Assembly (NCBI GenBank): GCA_017465505.1
Contig: JAFTWB010000014.1
Span: forward strand, 1 to 43,114
Length of the DNA stretch: 43,114 bases
Reading direction: 5' to 3'
From: Clostridia bacterium
GTDB lineage: Bacteria > Bacillota > Clostridia > Oscillospirales > Acutalibacteraceae
Within the stretch, counting starts at the first letter, position 1. The number at the start of each line of letters is the position of its first letter. Shown piece by piece: positions 16,343-24,592 of this stretch. The translations under genes and the position numbers were made by a program. The notes beneath the pieces are model-generated. The model worked only from the letters and a program-made list of their open reading frames with translations, was not told where the DNA came from and did not search any database.

Positions 16343-18592
16343 TTATTTGAGGTATGTCTGGCCTGAAATGCCAACTGCACCGTTGATTCCTTCGAATCCG
16401 CTTGCACAGCAAACATAAACTCTCATATTACCTCTGCCTGAGCAGTTTGCGGTAAGTGTGCCGTTTGTAACGTTCTGAACGTCACCTGTAACAGCGTCGA
16501 TGTACTTGCCGTTGGGGATACCCTTGAATGTAGCACTGCCGGAAAGAGTTACACAAGCAAGAGAATCAATGCCTTCGCCTGTGTAGCGGCGGATGTAAGC
16601 CATACCACCGGAAACGTGAGCACTGTTGGTTGTGTACTGACCCTTCTGCAAGGCAGTAACAGAGTGTCTGATAGCATTAAGCTTGGAGAGGTGCTTTGCA
16701 AGGGGTGAGCCCAGAGTCTGAGCAACTGTGCCGCTTGCTGTGTACTCGCCGAAGTCTGTTGCGTTAACAGTACCCTCAAGGTGCTCACCAAGGTAAGCAC
16801 GACCTGTGTTTGCAAGAGGAGCGTTGGGACCAACGTCGATAACATTACCCTTAGCAAACTCAATCTCAGTACCATAATATACGCAGGGAATACCACGGAA
16901 TGTGAAGATAAGGTTGAGGTTTTCTGCCCAAGCCTGTGCACCTTCGCTGTAACGTGTTTTTTCCATACCGTCAGGACCGTAGTCGTGAGAGTCAACGTAT
17001 GTTACGTTCCAAGTGGAGTCGTTGTAGTACTTGTCTTCGCCCTGAGCTGCACCGAAAGCAGAGCCTGCGTCCTTGAATGCCCAGTGCATTGGGAAGTCGA
17101 TAACGCCTGTGCCGTTTGCCTTGGAGTAGTCGGGAGTATGGTAAGTAACGCCGTTAAGGAATGCGTTGTTACTGTTCCAGTTGCCTTCCTTCTGCTGATA
17201 CTGACCAAAGTGCTTAACTGCGTAGTCGTAGTTTGTTTTCCAGTCGTTGCTCCAGGAAGCACCGCCGTCTTCTTTCCAAGTGTAGAAGAAGCAGGAGTCA
17301 GAAGCACCGCCTTCGTTGAAGGCACCGTGATAACGTGCACAAACCTCACCGAAGATGTAGAAGTTATCTACAGCAGTAAATGTGGGGAAATATGCAGTGT
17401 TAAGAGTCCAACGGTTAATGTGCTTTTCTGTATCCAGACGGAAACAGTCAACACCCATATTTACATAATCCATATATGTATCAACAAGGTACTTTGCAAC
17501 TGTGGGGCTTTCTGTGTTAACGTCTACACAGTCGCCTGCAATCTGACCTGTCTGTTCAGAAGACTGACCCCAGCTCAGAGAGCCGTCGTGGTGATACATA
17601 TACTGGTTGTCGTTCTGGTCGTTCTTGATAATGCTGAGTCTTGCCTGGAACTGAGCCTCAGGATTGAGAGAAGCATAGTTGGGATATACCTGAGCAAGCT
17701 TGGAGCCGGGGATAATCTGCATACTGTCAGCAGTTTCAAGGTCCTGAATCTTGTTGTACTTCTTCTCGAACATAGGACCAAGGAAAGCTTCGCCGAAGTT
17801 ACTTGTATGGTTCCAAACAACGTCCTGAACAATCTTCATGCCCTTTTCGTGGGCAGCGTCGATTAAATCCTGATATGTAAAGTCGGAAGACTCATATCTT
17901 GCGTCAACAGTTGCGAAGTCCATAGCGTGGTAGCCGTGGTAGTCGTAACCTGAAGCGTTCTCAACAACGGGAGTAATCCAGATAGCGGAGAAGCCCAAAG
18001 CCTTGATGTAATCAAGCTTTTCGGCAAGACCCTTGAAGTCACCTCGCCAGGCAGGGTCAGAATCAGGGTTGCCTGCTTTGCCGTCGTCCCAGCAGTGAAC
18101 GTTGTTGCCCTTATCACCATCGTAGAAACGTGTGGTGATTACAAAGTAAATGGAATCTTCACGCATATCGCCTCTTTCCCACTTGTTGTTGGGGTCAGGG
18201 AGATTGCTCTTCCATTTGCCGTTTACACACCACCACTCGCCTGCATTACGGGTAAGCTCCTTTGTAAGCTGACCTGAAAGGCCTGTGGTACCGTCTGTGA
18301 ACATAAGGTTGATTTTCTCAACATTTTTGAACTCGTACTTGTACCAGTTCGCACCGCTTGCTGCGTCGGCAGTCATCTTAACGCCGGGATAAGCGGTTTC
18401 GATATTCTGAGGGAGAGAATTCCAGTAGTAAACGTAAGGAGCACCGCCCTCGCGATAGTAGTGAACGGTAATTCCTGTGCCTGCGCCTGTTTCAGCCATT
18501 TCTGTCTGAGCAGAAAATACGGAAACAATGCCAATACTCATAAGTGTTGCAAGGCAAAGCACAAGAGCAATCAGGGATTTGAAATGTTTCAC
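16343..18592 (-). CDS. Secreted GH13 alpha-amylase with CBM26-like module (amylase 2)
   Basis: A 749-residue paralogue of amylase 1 with the same order: signal peptide (KHFKSLIALVLCLATLMSIG, ending FSA), CBM26-like module, GH13 barrel and C-terminal beta-domain. Catalytic motifs are DVVWNHT, GVDCFRLDTEKH (nucleophile D387), YIFGEVCAR (E416) and YVDSHDYGPD. The start is taken as GTG at 18592, 8 bases after GGAGG, because it aligns exactly with the amylase 1 ATG. Another in-frame GTG at 18598 is too close to the ribosome binding site. The C-terminus ends SGQTYLK. No dockerin is present. The 73-bp gap from amylase 3 contains a hairpin, so the two may be partly coupled. Confidence 0.94.
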   Translation of the reverse strand: MKHFKSLIALVLCLATLMSIGIVSVFSAQTEMAETGAGTGITVHYYREGGAPYVYYWNSLPQNIETAYPGVKMTADAASGANWYKYEFKNVEKINLMFTDGTTGLSGQLTKELTRNAGEWWCVNGKWKSNLPDPNNKWERGDMREDSIYFVITTRFYDGDKGNNVHCWDDGKAGNPDSDPAWRGDFKGLAEKLDYIKALGFSAIWITPVVENASGYDYHGYHAMDFATVDARYESSDFTYQDLIDAAHEKGMKIVQDVVWNHTSNFGEAFLGPMFEKKYNKIQDLETADSMQIIPGSKLAQVYPNYASLNPEAQFQARLSIIKNDQNDNQYMYHHDGSLSWGQSSEQTGQIAGDCVDVNTESPTVAKYLVDTYMDYVNMGVDCFRLDTEKHINRWTLNTAYFPTFTAVDNFYIFGEVCARYHGAFNEGGASDSCFFYTWKEDGGASWSNDWKTNYDYAVKHFGQYQQKEGNWNSNNAFLNGVTYHTPDYSKANGTGVIDFPMHWAFKDAGSAFGAAQGEDKYYNDSTWNVTYVDSHDYGPDGMEKTRYSEGAQAWAENLNLIFTFRGIPCVYYGTEIEFAKGNVIDVGPNAPLANTGRAYLGEHLEGTVNATDFGEYTASGTVAQTLGSPLAKHLSKLNAIRHSVTALQKGQYTTNSAHVSGGMAYIRRYTGEGIDSLACVTLSGSATFKGIPNGKYIDAVTGDVQNVTNGTLTANCSGRGNMRVYVCCASGFEGINGAVGISGQTYLK

Positions 18593-18624
18593 TCGCACTA
18601 CCTCCTGTCATATAAAATTTCCCA

Positions 18625-18650
18625 CTTCGGCCCGAAAAGCCGAGCCGAAG
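18625..18650 (-). terminator. Hairpin between amylase 3 and amylase 2
   Basis: Stem CTTCGGC/GCCGAAG with a 12-base loop. It lacks a strong T-run, so it looks more like an attenuator or mRNA-stability hairpin than a full terminator. Confidence 0.45.
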
Positions 18651-18665
18651 CAAGAGGTAAATATT

Positions 18666-21080
18666 TTACTTAAGGTAAGTAAGGTTTGTTTCACCGATAG
18701 CACCGTCTATACCTGTGAAACCTGAAGCACAGCAAACGTATACTCTTGCGTTACCCTTGCCTGAGCAGTTGGCAGTGAGAGTGCCGTTTGTAACAGTCTG
18801 CTTGTCGCCTGTGATAGCGTCAATATATGTGCCGTTGGGAATGTTCTTGAAGGTTGCAGAGCCGGAAACAGTAACAAGTGCAAGAGAATCAATGTTCTCA
18901 GCCTTGTCAGTGTAGCGGCGTACATAAGCCATAGAGCCTGAAGCGTACTTGCTGTCAGATGTGTACTGACCCTTCTGGAGTGCAGGGATTGCACGTCTTA
19001 CTGCGTTAAGCTTTGTAAGGTGCTTTGCAAGAGGAGAAGCCAGAGTTTCTGCAACCTCGCCTGTTGCCTTATACTCGCTGAAGTCAGTAGCGGTAACTGT
19101 ACCCTCAAGGTAGTCACCGAAGTATGCACGACCTGTTTCAGAGAGAGCGGCGTTGGGGCCAACGTCGATAACCTGACCCTTTGCAAACTCAACCTCAGAG
19201 CCGTAGTAAACGCAAGGAATACCGCGGAATGTAAACATAAGGCTTAAGTTTTCTGCCCAAGTCTGAGTACCGCCTGCGAAGCGGTTCTTCTCGTCGGGCT
19301 GCTCGGGAGCATAGTCGTGAGAGTCAACGTACATAACGTTCCAGGTAGCGTCGTTGTAATACTTATCGTTGCCAACTGCAAAGCCGTAAGCATTCTTGGC
19401 GTCACCGAACATTCTGTGCATCTGGAAGTCGATAGCATTCATACCCGAAGCCATAGAATAGTCGGGAGTATGATACTCAATGCCGTTTAAGTGAGCATTC
19501 TGAGAAGTAGGCTCGTCGCTTGTCTTATCTTCTTCAAGATAATGGTCGAAAACAGTGTTCATATTCTCGTTGATGTCTTCAGGAGTTGAACCCCATTTCC
19601 ACTGTTTTTCCCACTTGGGATCGGATTCTTTCCAAGTGTAGTAAGGAGAAGACTCTTCTGCGTGACCTCTGTACCAAATCTGAGTGTATCTTGTGCAGAT
19701 TTCGCCGAACATCATAAAGTAGTTGTTACCAATTGCTTTTGCGGCGTCAATCATCTGCTCGTTATACATAAGGTTAAGAGTAAGTCTGGGAATATGACGC
19801 ACGGTATCAACACGGAAGCCGTCAACGCCCATTTCGATATAGTTGCTGTAAGCCTCTACCACATACTCGGCAACAGCAGGATTTTCTGTGTTGAGGTCAA
19901 CGCAGTCGCCTGCAATCTGAGCAAATTTACAGGTCCAGTCGTCCCAGTTAAGGCTCTGGAAGTAACCTGTGTGGTAGTAGTTGTCCTTGTTGTACTTGTC
20001 GCTTGTTGAAATCTTATCCATATCGTAATCGGACTCATCAGGAAGGTTACCTGTGCTGTTACCGTTACTGCCTGAATAGGTTGTATTTTTCATAAGGTTA
20101 AGACGCTGGTCGTACTGAACCTGTCCTTTCTGTGCCCAGTATTCCTCTGCTGAAGAAAGGCCATAGGAAGAAAGGAGGTAATCTGTGGGAATCAGAGACT
20201 CCTCAAGATTACTGAGGTCTGCGTCGTAGTCCTTTTCAAAGAGAGGACAGAAGTAGCTTTCGCCGAAGTTACCTGTGTGCTGCCATACAACGTCCTGGAT
20301 AATTTTCATACCCTTTGCGTGAGCGTCATCAATAAGGTCCTGATATGTGTAGTCGTCAGACTCATATCTGGAGTCAACCTTACTAAAGTCCATTGCGTGG
20401 TAGCCGTGGTAGTCGTAACCTGAAGCATTCTCAACAACGGGAGTAATCCAGATTGCAGAGAAGCCTAAAGCCTTAAGGTAATCAAGCTTTTCGCCAAGAC
20501 CCTTGAAGTCACCTCGCCAAGCGGGGTCAGAGTCGGGGTTGCCGGCTTTGCCGTCGTCCCAGCAGTGAACGTTGTTACCCTTGTCGCCGTCATAGAAACG
20601 GGTGGTCATTACAAAGTAAATGGAGTCTTCACGCATATCGCTGAAGCCTGTGAGGGGCTCGGGCTCAATGTCGGGGTTTTTGCCGTACCACTTTTTGCCG
20701 TTGTACCACCACTCACCCGAGTTTCTTGTAAGCTCGCCTGAGAGCTGACCCTCAAGGGTGTTTGTGCCGTCAGTAAAAAGGAGATTAACCTTTGTGCTGT
20801 CTTTAAATGTATACTTGTACCAGTTACCGCCTTCCTGAGTAGCGTCCTTTGTCATCTTAACGCCGGGGTAAGCGGTTTCCAAATTTTTAGGAAGTGCGTT
20901 CCAAAAGTAGATGTAAGGGGTTTTACCCTCGCACTTGTAGTATACAGTAATACCTGCCTTGTCAGAAGCAGCCGAAACCTCGGCCACCTCCAAATCGGCT
21001 GCGGAAATACCTACGATGCCTACACCTACTACCAATGCAAGTACTAAAAGAAGTGCTGCTAATCTGGTAAGCTTTTTCAT
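18666..21080 (-). CDS. Secreted GH13 alpha-amylase with CBM26-like module (amylase 3, divergent)
   Basis: An 804-residue GH13 enzyme related to amylases 1 and 2 but more divergent. A signal peptide (MKKLTRLAALLLVLALVVGV ... ISA) precedes a CBM26-like module (about 43-130), a Pro/Glu linker and the barrel. Region II is FRVDTVRH (D425), region III FGEICTR (E460) and region IV YVDSHDYA (D589). Region I reads DVVWQHT, with Gln267 where GH13 enzymes normally have the conserved Asn, a calcium-site residue in many amylases. An insert of about 60 residues (about 310-375) enlarges the domain B side. The C-terminus ends LTYLK. It lies 12 bp after the CBM26-dockerin gene and is surely co-transcribed with it. 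Confidence 0.94.
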   Translation of the reverse strand: MKKLTRLAALLLVLALVVGVGIVGISAADLEVAEVSAASDKAGITVYYKCEGKTPYIYFWNALPKNLETAYPGVKMTKDATQEGGNWYKYTFKDSTKVNLLFTDGTNTLEGQLSGELTRNSGEWWYNGKKWYGKNPDIEPEPLTGFSDMREDSIYFVMTTRFYDGDKGNNVHCWDDGKAGNPDSDPAWRGDFKGLGEKLDYLKALGFSAIWITPVVENASGYDYHGYHAMDFSKVDSRYESDDYTYQDLIDDAHAKGMKIIQDVVWQHTGNFGESYFCPLFEKDYDADLSNLEESLIPTDYLLSSYGLSSAEEYWAQKGQVQYDQRLNLMKNTTYSGSNGNSTGNLPDESDYDMDKISTSDKYNKDNYYHTGYFQSLNWDDWTCKFAQIAGDCVDLNTENPAVAEYVVEAYSNYIEMGVDGFRVDTVRHIPRLTLNLMYNEQMIDAAKAIGNNYFMMFGEICTRYTQIWYRGHAEESSPYYTWKESDPKWEKQWKWGSTPEDINENMNTVFDHYLEEDKTSDEPTSQNAHLNGIEYHTPDYSMASGMNAIDFQMHRMFGDAKNAYGFAVGNDKYYNDATWNVMYVDSHDYAPEQPDEKNRFAGGTQTWAENLSLMFTFRGIPCVYYGSEVEFAKGQVIDVGPNAALSETGRAYFGDYLEGTVTATDFSEYKATGEVAETLASPLAKHLTKLNAVRRAIPALQKGQYTSDSKYASGSMAYVRRYTDKAENIDSLALVTVSGSATFKNIPNGTYIDAITGDKQTVTNGTLTANCSGKGNARVYVCCASGFTGIDGAIGETNLTYLK

Positions 21081-21092
21081 AGGTACTCCTCC

Positions 21093-23558
21093 TTACCACT
21101 TAACGATGTTAGCGATAAACTTCTGAATCATAGTAGCGTCCTTAACGTTGAGCTTGCCGTTGCCGTCAACCTCGCCGTTAATCTTGCCCTGTTCAGTCAT
21201 ATCGGACACCTTAGCGATATATTTCTGAATAAGAGTTGCGTCCTTAACGTTAACCTTGCCGCTTAAGTCTGCGTCGCCCTTGAGGTAATCACCTTCGGGC
21301 TCTGTGGGCTTGGTTGCAGGGGGAATTGTGGGAACCGTGGGCTGAGTTGTGGGCTGCTCGGGACGACCTGCAACGTCGCTTACAAAGATTTCGCCATCCT
21401 GTACCCAAGCAAAGCCTGTATCCTCAAGAACAGTGCCGCTTCCGTCCTTAACCTTAACAACTACTGTGTAGTCGTAGTCGATGTCAGCAGAAACCTGGAA
21501 GCTGAATGTGTTCTTATCGGAGAAGTCCTTGTATACTGTACCGTTTACAATGTACTGATACTGGTAGTTGCCCTGACCGCCGATAGCTGTTGCTGTAACC
21601 TTAACAAAGCCATCTTCAATGGAGATTGTTGCGTCAAAAACAAGAGGCATATCAACTACGCCGCCCTTGATTGTGATAACCTTCTCGTCAGTTGCGATTG
21701 TACCCTTAGCGTCCTTAACTGTTAACTTAACAGTGTATGTACCGTCAGCACTCATATTAAGAGTTACTGTGTTGGATGTGGAGAAGTCCTTAACAACTGC
21801 ACCGTTTGCGGAGAACTGGTACTGGTAAGCACCCTCGCCGCCCTGTGCGTTAGCTGTGAACTTGTAGACACCTTCGCCCTTATCCTCAACAGAGAGAGCT
21901 GCTGTAAGCTCCTGAACTACGGGATCTGTGGGCTTGGGATCTGTGGGCTTGGGATCTGTGGGCTTGGGATCAGTAGGCTTAGGATCTGTGGGCTGAGGAA
22001 CAACAGAGCCGCCAACCTGAACAGATGTAGACTTTGTAACAGTCTTGCCTGCTGCGTCCTTAACGGTAACTTCTACTGTGTAGTTGCCGTCAGTTGTTGC
22101 GTCAAATGTGTATGTAGACTTATCGGAAGAAGCCTGAGCCACTTCACCGTTAAGCTTGAACTCATACTTGTAAGGAGCAGTACCGCCTGCTGCATTAGCA
22201 GTAACAGTGTACTTCTTGTCGCCTGCTTCCTTAGCGGAAACGCTTAAGGAAAGGTCGCCGGGCTTGGAAAACTCGTTAACGCTTTCGTACTCAACAGTTC
22301 TTGTTGTGAAGGAGTTATCGGAAGCCTCAACAGTAGCAGTAATGCTGTATGTACCTGTTGCGGCAGGTGTGAACTTGTGCTCGTTCTTGAGAGAGAAGTA
22401 AGGAACGTTTACAACATCGCCCTTAGCGTCTGCAATCTCAACCTTGTAGAAGAGAAGCTTTGTACCTGTGTTACCGCCGCCTGCTGTAACGTCGATAGTA
22501 GCCTCTTTGCCATTCTGAATCTCGTTACCATCAAAGTTTGAAGGAGTAGCCTCTACGCTCTGGATAACGGGCTTTGTTTCTGCGTTGATGTCCTTGATTT
22601 CAAATGTCATAGACTTGGAGATAGTTTCGCCAAGTGTGTCCTTAACATCAACCTTAACTGTGTAAGAGCCTGCTGTTGCAGGAGTCCAGCTTACAGTTGA
22701 GTTGCCGCTGAAATCGCTGATAACGGTTGAGCCAACGGAGAACTTGTAGGAAAGCTCGCCTTCGCCGCCGCCTGCAACTGCGCTGAGGTTAATCTTAACG
22801 CCTGTGTACTGGGGAGATTCTACATCAGCAGTAAAGCTCTTGATGTGAAGCTTGCTTGTGTCGTACATAGACCACTGGTTTGTGGCGTTATCGTACATCA
22901 TACCCTCGCCGGGGTTTGTAAGGTCATTTGTCTTGCTGGACTCGCTGCCGTTATTGAAGATAACGTTAGCGTATGTCTTGGAAGGTGTGTACTCATAGAT
23001 ACCTTCGCCAAGGCTTGTAGCCTTTGCACCGGGCCAGGAAGCGTTACAATCTGTACCGTCACCGTTCCACATATAAACGTGAATGTTACCCCAGTTGTTT
23101 GTATCCTTGAGGTAAATGCTACCGCTGCCACCGGGTGTAGGTGTAGGAGTAGGTGTGGGAGTGGGTGTAGGTGTAGGTGTGGGGTCTACGGGATCGGACA
23201 CAGAAGCCCAAGTGCCTGCGGAGTTGTTGTAGCACTGGTTGTTTCCGGGGTAGTTGAGGTCGCCTGTCTTGGCGGCGTCACTGCCGTTGTTGAAGATAAT
23301 CATATTCCAATCGCCCGAAACAGAATATGACCAAGTGTTGCCGTCACCCTTTGTCATCTTGACACCGGGCCACTGGCCGTTGTTACCTGAGCCGTCTGAC
23401 CACATATAGCAGTAGACTTCGCTCCAACCTGCGGCGTTTTCACAGTAAACTGTGTCGCCACTTGCTGCTGATGAACTGAAAGTACCGACTGTCATAACAC
23501 CAATAAGTGTCATAACTGCCAGTAAGAGAGCCATCAGTCTGCGTCTTTTACTTACCAT
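21093..23558 (-). CDS. Secreted starch-binding protein: two CBM26-like modules, beta-sandwich repeats, dockerin
   Basis: An 821-residue non-catalytic secreted protein. After a signal peptide (1-32), two CBM26-like modules (about 35-120 and 147-232) share WPG(V/A)K and (I/V)IFNNGS motifs and are separated by a (TP)n linker at 126-142. About four PKD/Ig-like beta-sandwich repeats with AxGGxGxYxYxF patterns follow, divided by a (PTDPK)n linker. A Thr/Pro linker leads to a C-terminal type I dockerin of two EF-hand-like repeats: GDADLSGKVNVKDATLIQK and EVDGNGKLNVKDATMIQK. This layout suits anchoring starch to a cohesin-bearing cell-surface complex, as Sas-type proteins do in Ruminococcus bromii; that comparison is inference. 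Start 23558 is set by AGGAGG upstream. Confidence 0.93.
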   Translation of the reverse strand: MVSKRRRLMALLLAVMTLIGVMTVGTFSSSAASGDTVYCENAAGWSEVYCYMWSDGSGNNGQWPGVKMTKGDGNTWSYSVSGDWNMIIFNNGSDAAKTGDLNYPGNNQCYNNSAGTWASVSDPVDPTPTPTPTPTPTPTPTPGGSGSIYLKDTNNWGNIHVYMWNGDGTDCNASWPGAKATSLGEGIYEYTPSKTYANVIFNNGSESSKTNDLTNPGEGMMYDNATNQWSMYDTSKLHIKSFTADVESPQYTGVKINLSAVAGGGEGELSYKFSVGSTVISDFSGNSTVSWTPATAGSYTVKVDVKDTLGETISKSMTFEIKDINAETKPVIQSVEATPSNFDGNEIQNGKEATIDVTAGGGNTGTKLLFYKVEIADAKGDVVNVPYFSLKNEHKFTPAATGTYSITATVEASDNSFTTRTVEYESVNEFSKPGDLSLSVSAKEAGDKKYTVTANAAGGTAPYKYEFKLNGEVAQASSDKSTYTFDATTDGNYTVEVTVKDAAGKTVTKSTSVQVGGSVVPQPTDPKPTDPKPTDPKPTDPKPTDPVVQELTAALSVEDKGEGVYKFTANAQGGEGAYQYQFSANGAVVKDFSTSNTVTLNMSADGTYTVKLTVKDAKGTIATDEKVITIKGGVVDMPLVFDATISIEDGFVKVTATAIGGQGNYQYQYIVNGTVYKDFSDKNTFSFQVSADIDYDYTVVVKVKDGSGTVLEDTGFAWVQDGEIFVSDVAGRPEQPTTQPTVPTIPPATKPTEPEGDYLKGDADLSGKVNVKDATLIQKYIAKVSDMTEQGKINGEVDGNGKLNVKDATMIQKFIANIVKW

Positions 23559-23597
23559 AAAAAATTCCTCCTTTACCTTACATAAGGTAATTTTTTT

Positions 23598-23622
23598 ATG
23601 CGAAAAGCACATAGTTTCGCAT
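23598..23622. promoter_or_regulatory. Inverted repeat ATGCGAAA-N9-TTTCGCAT, candidate operator of the starch operon
   Basis: A perfect 8-bp inverted repeat with a 9-bp centre, just downstream of the predicted transcription start and upstream of the ribosome binding site of the CBM26-dockerin gene. The half-site also occurs twice before amylase 1. The regulator is not in the window. Confidence 0.5.
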
Positions 23623-23631
23623 ATTTTCTCA

Positions 23632-23659
23632 CATATAAAATTTTATTACAATTTGTCAA
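23632..23659 (-). promoter_or_regulatory. Predicted sigma-A promoter of the CBM26-amylase 3 operon
   Basis: On the minus strand a perfect TTGACA (23659-23654) is followed after 16 bp by TATATG (23637-23632). The start would be near 23625, immediately before the inverted repeat. Confidence 0.5.
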
Positions 23660-23752
23660 CTTTATTTTTCTTTTTGAGAATAATGCAAACTGATTATTGC
23701 ACAATGTTTTCATTATTATCTTGTGCACTTTATATGGTCATTTCTTATCCTG

Positions 23753-24110
23753 CCTTCAGCCACGGGTTAGCCACCCGAGGGCAACTCCACCTTTGGAAAG
23801 GCTTGATGTAACTTTGACCAGTCATCAACGGTGGGGTCAAACGCAAAAACTGTCCGTAAGGACAATACCACTACCGTTTGCCACGACAGGGCAGTTCCGC
23901 CTTTTGGCAGGTTTCATCGGACTTTTAAGTACATCAACGGCGAAATTAGACGTAAAAAACTGTGCGAAGCACAATAAAACTGCGTAGCAATAACACTTGC
24001 GTCAGCAAATACCACTCGCCGCAGGCGAATATCACTACCCCTCGCCACGGCAGGGCAGTTCCGCCTTCTGACAGGTTAGATATAAATTGAACCTACGATT
24101 AACGGCGGGA
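23753..24110. repeat. Compound repeat: three 121-bp family cores with hairpin units between them
   Basis: Three diverged cores (from about 23757, 23873 and 24038, each ending in an AACGGTGG/CGGCG-type sequence) alternate with hairpins. Units include CTGTCC-GTAA-GGACA (about 23849), TGTGC-GAA-GCACA (23961-23973), TTGC-GTCA-GCAA (23997-24008) and TCGCC-GCA-GGCGA (24016-24028), joined by ATA(A/C/T)CAC linkers. No gene is supported here. Confidence 0.85.
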
Positions 24111-24190
24111 AAATAACAAAGTTGAAAATTGAAAGTTGAAAGTTGAAAATTTCGGGTCGCTTTGCTCCGATTATTAAATAAACTAGGATT

Positions 24191-24317
24191 GCACGCAAAG
24201 CGTGCCACATTAACGTTTGCAAAGCAAACATATCGCACTGCTTGCAGTATATCGCATTTGCGTAAGCAAATATATCGAATTGACGAAGTCAATATATCGC
24301 TCCGACCAAAGGTCGGA
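24191..24317. repeat. Array of six short hairpins with constant ATATCG(C/A) linkers
   Basis: Leader hairpin GCACGC-AAA-GCGTGC (24191-24205), then GTTTGC-AAA-GCAAAC (24215-24229), ACTGC-TT-GCAGT (24237-24248), ATTTGC-GTAA-GCAAAT (24256-24271), ATTGAC-GAA-GTCAAT (24279-24293) and TCCGACC-AAA-GGTCGGA (24301-24317). The last five are joined by four linkers ATATCGC, ATATCGC, ATATCGA and ATATCGC. Stems are perfect but unrelated in sequence. Confidence 0.93.
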
Positions 24318-24368
24318 TGTTCCACCTCTTCACTCTTCACTTTGTCCGAAGCACAATCCCACCCATTT

Positions 24369-24394
24369 GTAGGGGACGGCTCCCAAGACGTCCC
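24369..24394 (+). repeat. GTAG-headed REP-like palindrome
   Basis: GTAGGGGACGGCTCCCA opens an imperfect palindrome with stem GGGACG/CGTCCC. It is close in sequence to the copy at 7063-7088. Confidence 0.75.
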
Positions 24395-24449
24395 GTGAGG
24401 TAGTGCTTTAAGGAGATATCTGCCTTTTGATAAAATGAATTTATAGGGT

Positions 24450-24574
24450 AAATTCAATAACGTTGGTTTATTGAATGGTTTTTAATTGATTTGAATGTAA
24501 CGCTTAGTTTTCAATGTGAAAAGCACGACGTGATTTGAAACCCTTGCTCGGGACGTCGAGGCGCCGTCCCCTAC
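24450..24574 (-). repeat. Composite GTAG-REP element, inverted relative to the 7063 copy
   Basis: On the minus strand it starts GTAGGGGACGGCGCC at 24574, then GACGTCCCGA, CTTTTCACATTGAAAA and AAGCGTTA. This matches the order of parts at 7063-7140. The inner region (24450-24500) is AT-rich and only loosely alike. Confidence 0.7.
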
Positions 24575-24592
24575 AACCACTCATCAAACTTT

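Noticed and set aside
16781-17866. A 361-codon open frame on the plus strand inside amylase 2.
   Set aside because: It is antisense to a well-supported GH13 gene, has no ribosome binding site, and its Cys/Val-rich translation resembles no protein. Similar antisense frames occur in the other amylase genes and arise from codon bias.
18666-21080. Amylase 3 as an inactive enzyme because of the region I change.
   Set aside because: Nucleophile, acid/base and stabilising Asp are all present and the gene is intact and co-transcribed with a starch-binding gene, so altered rather than lost activity is more likely.
24191-24317. The ATATCG-linked hairpin array as a CRISPR.
   Set aside because: The constant part is only 6-7 nt, the variable parts are self-complementary, and no cas genes are nearby.
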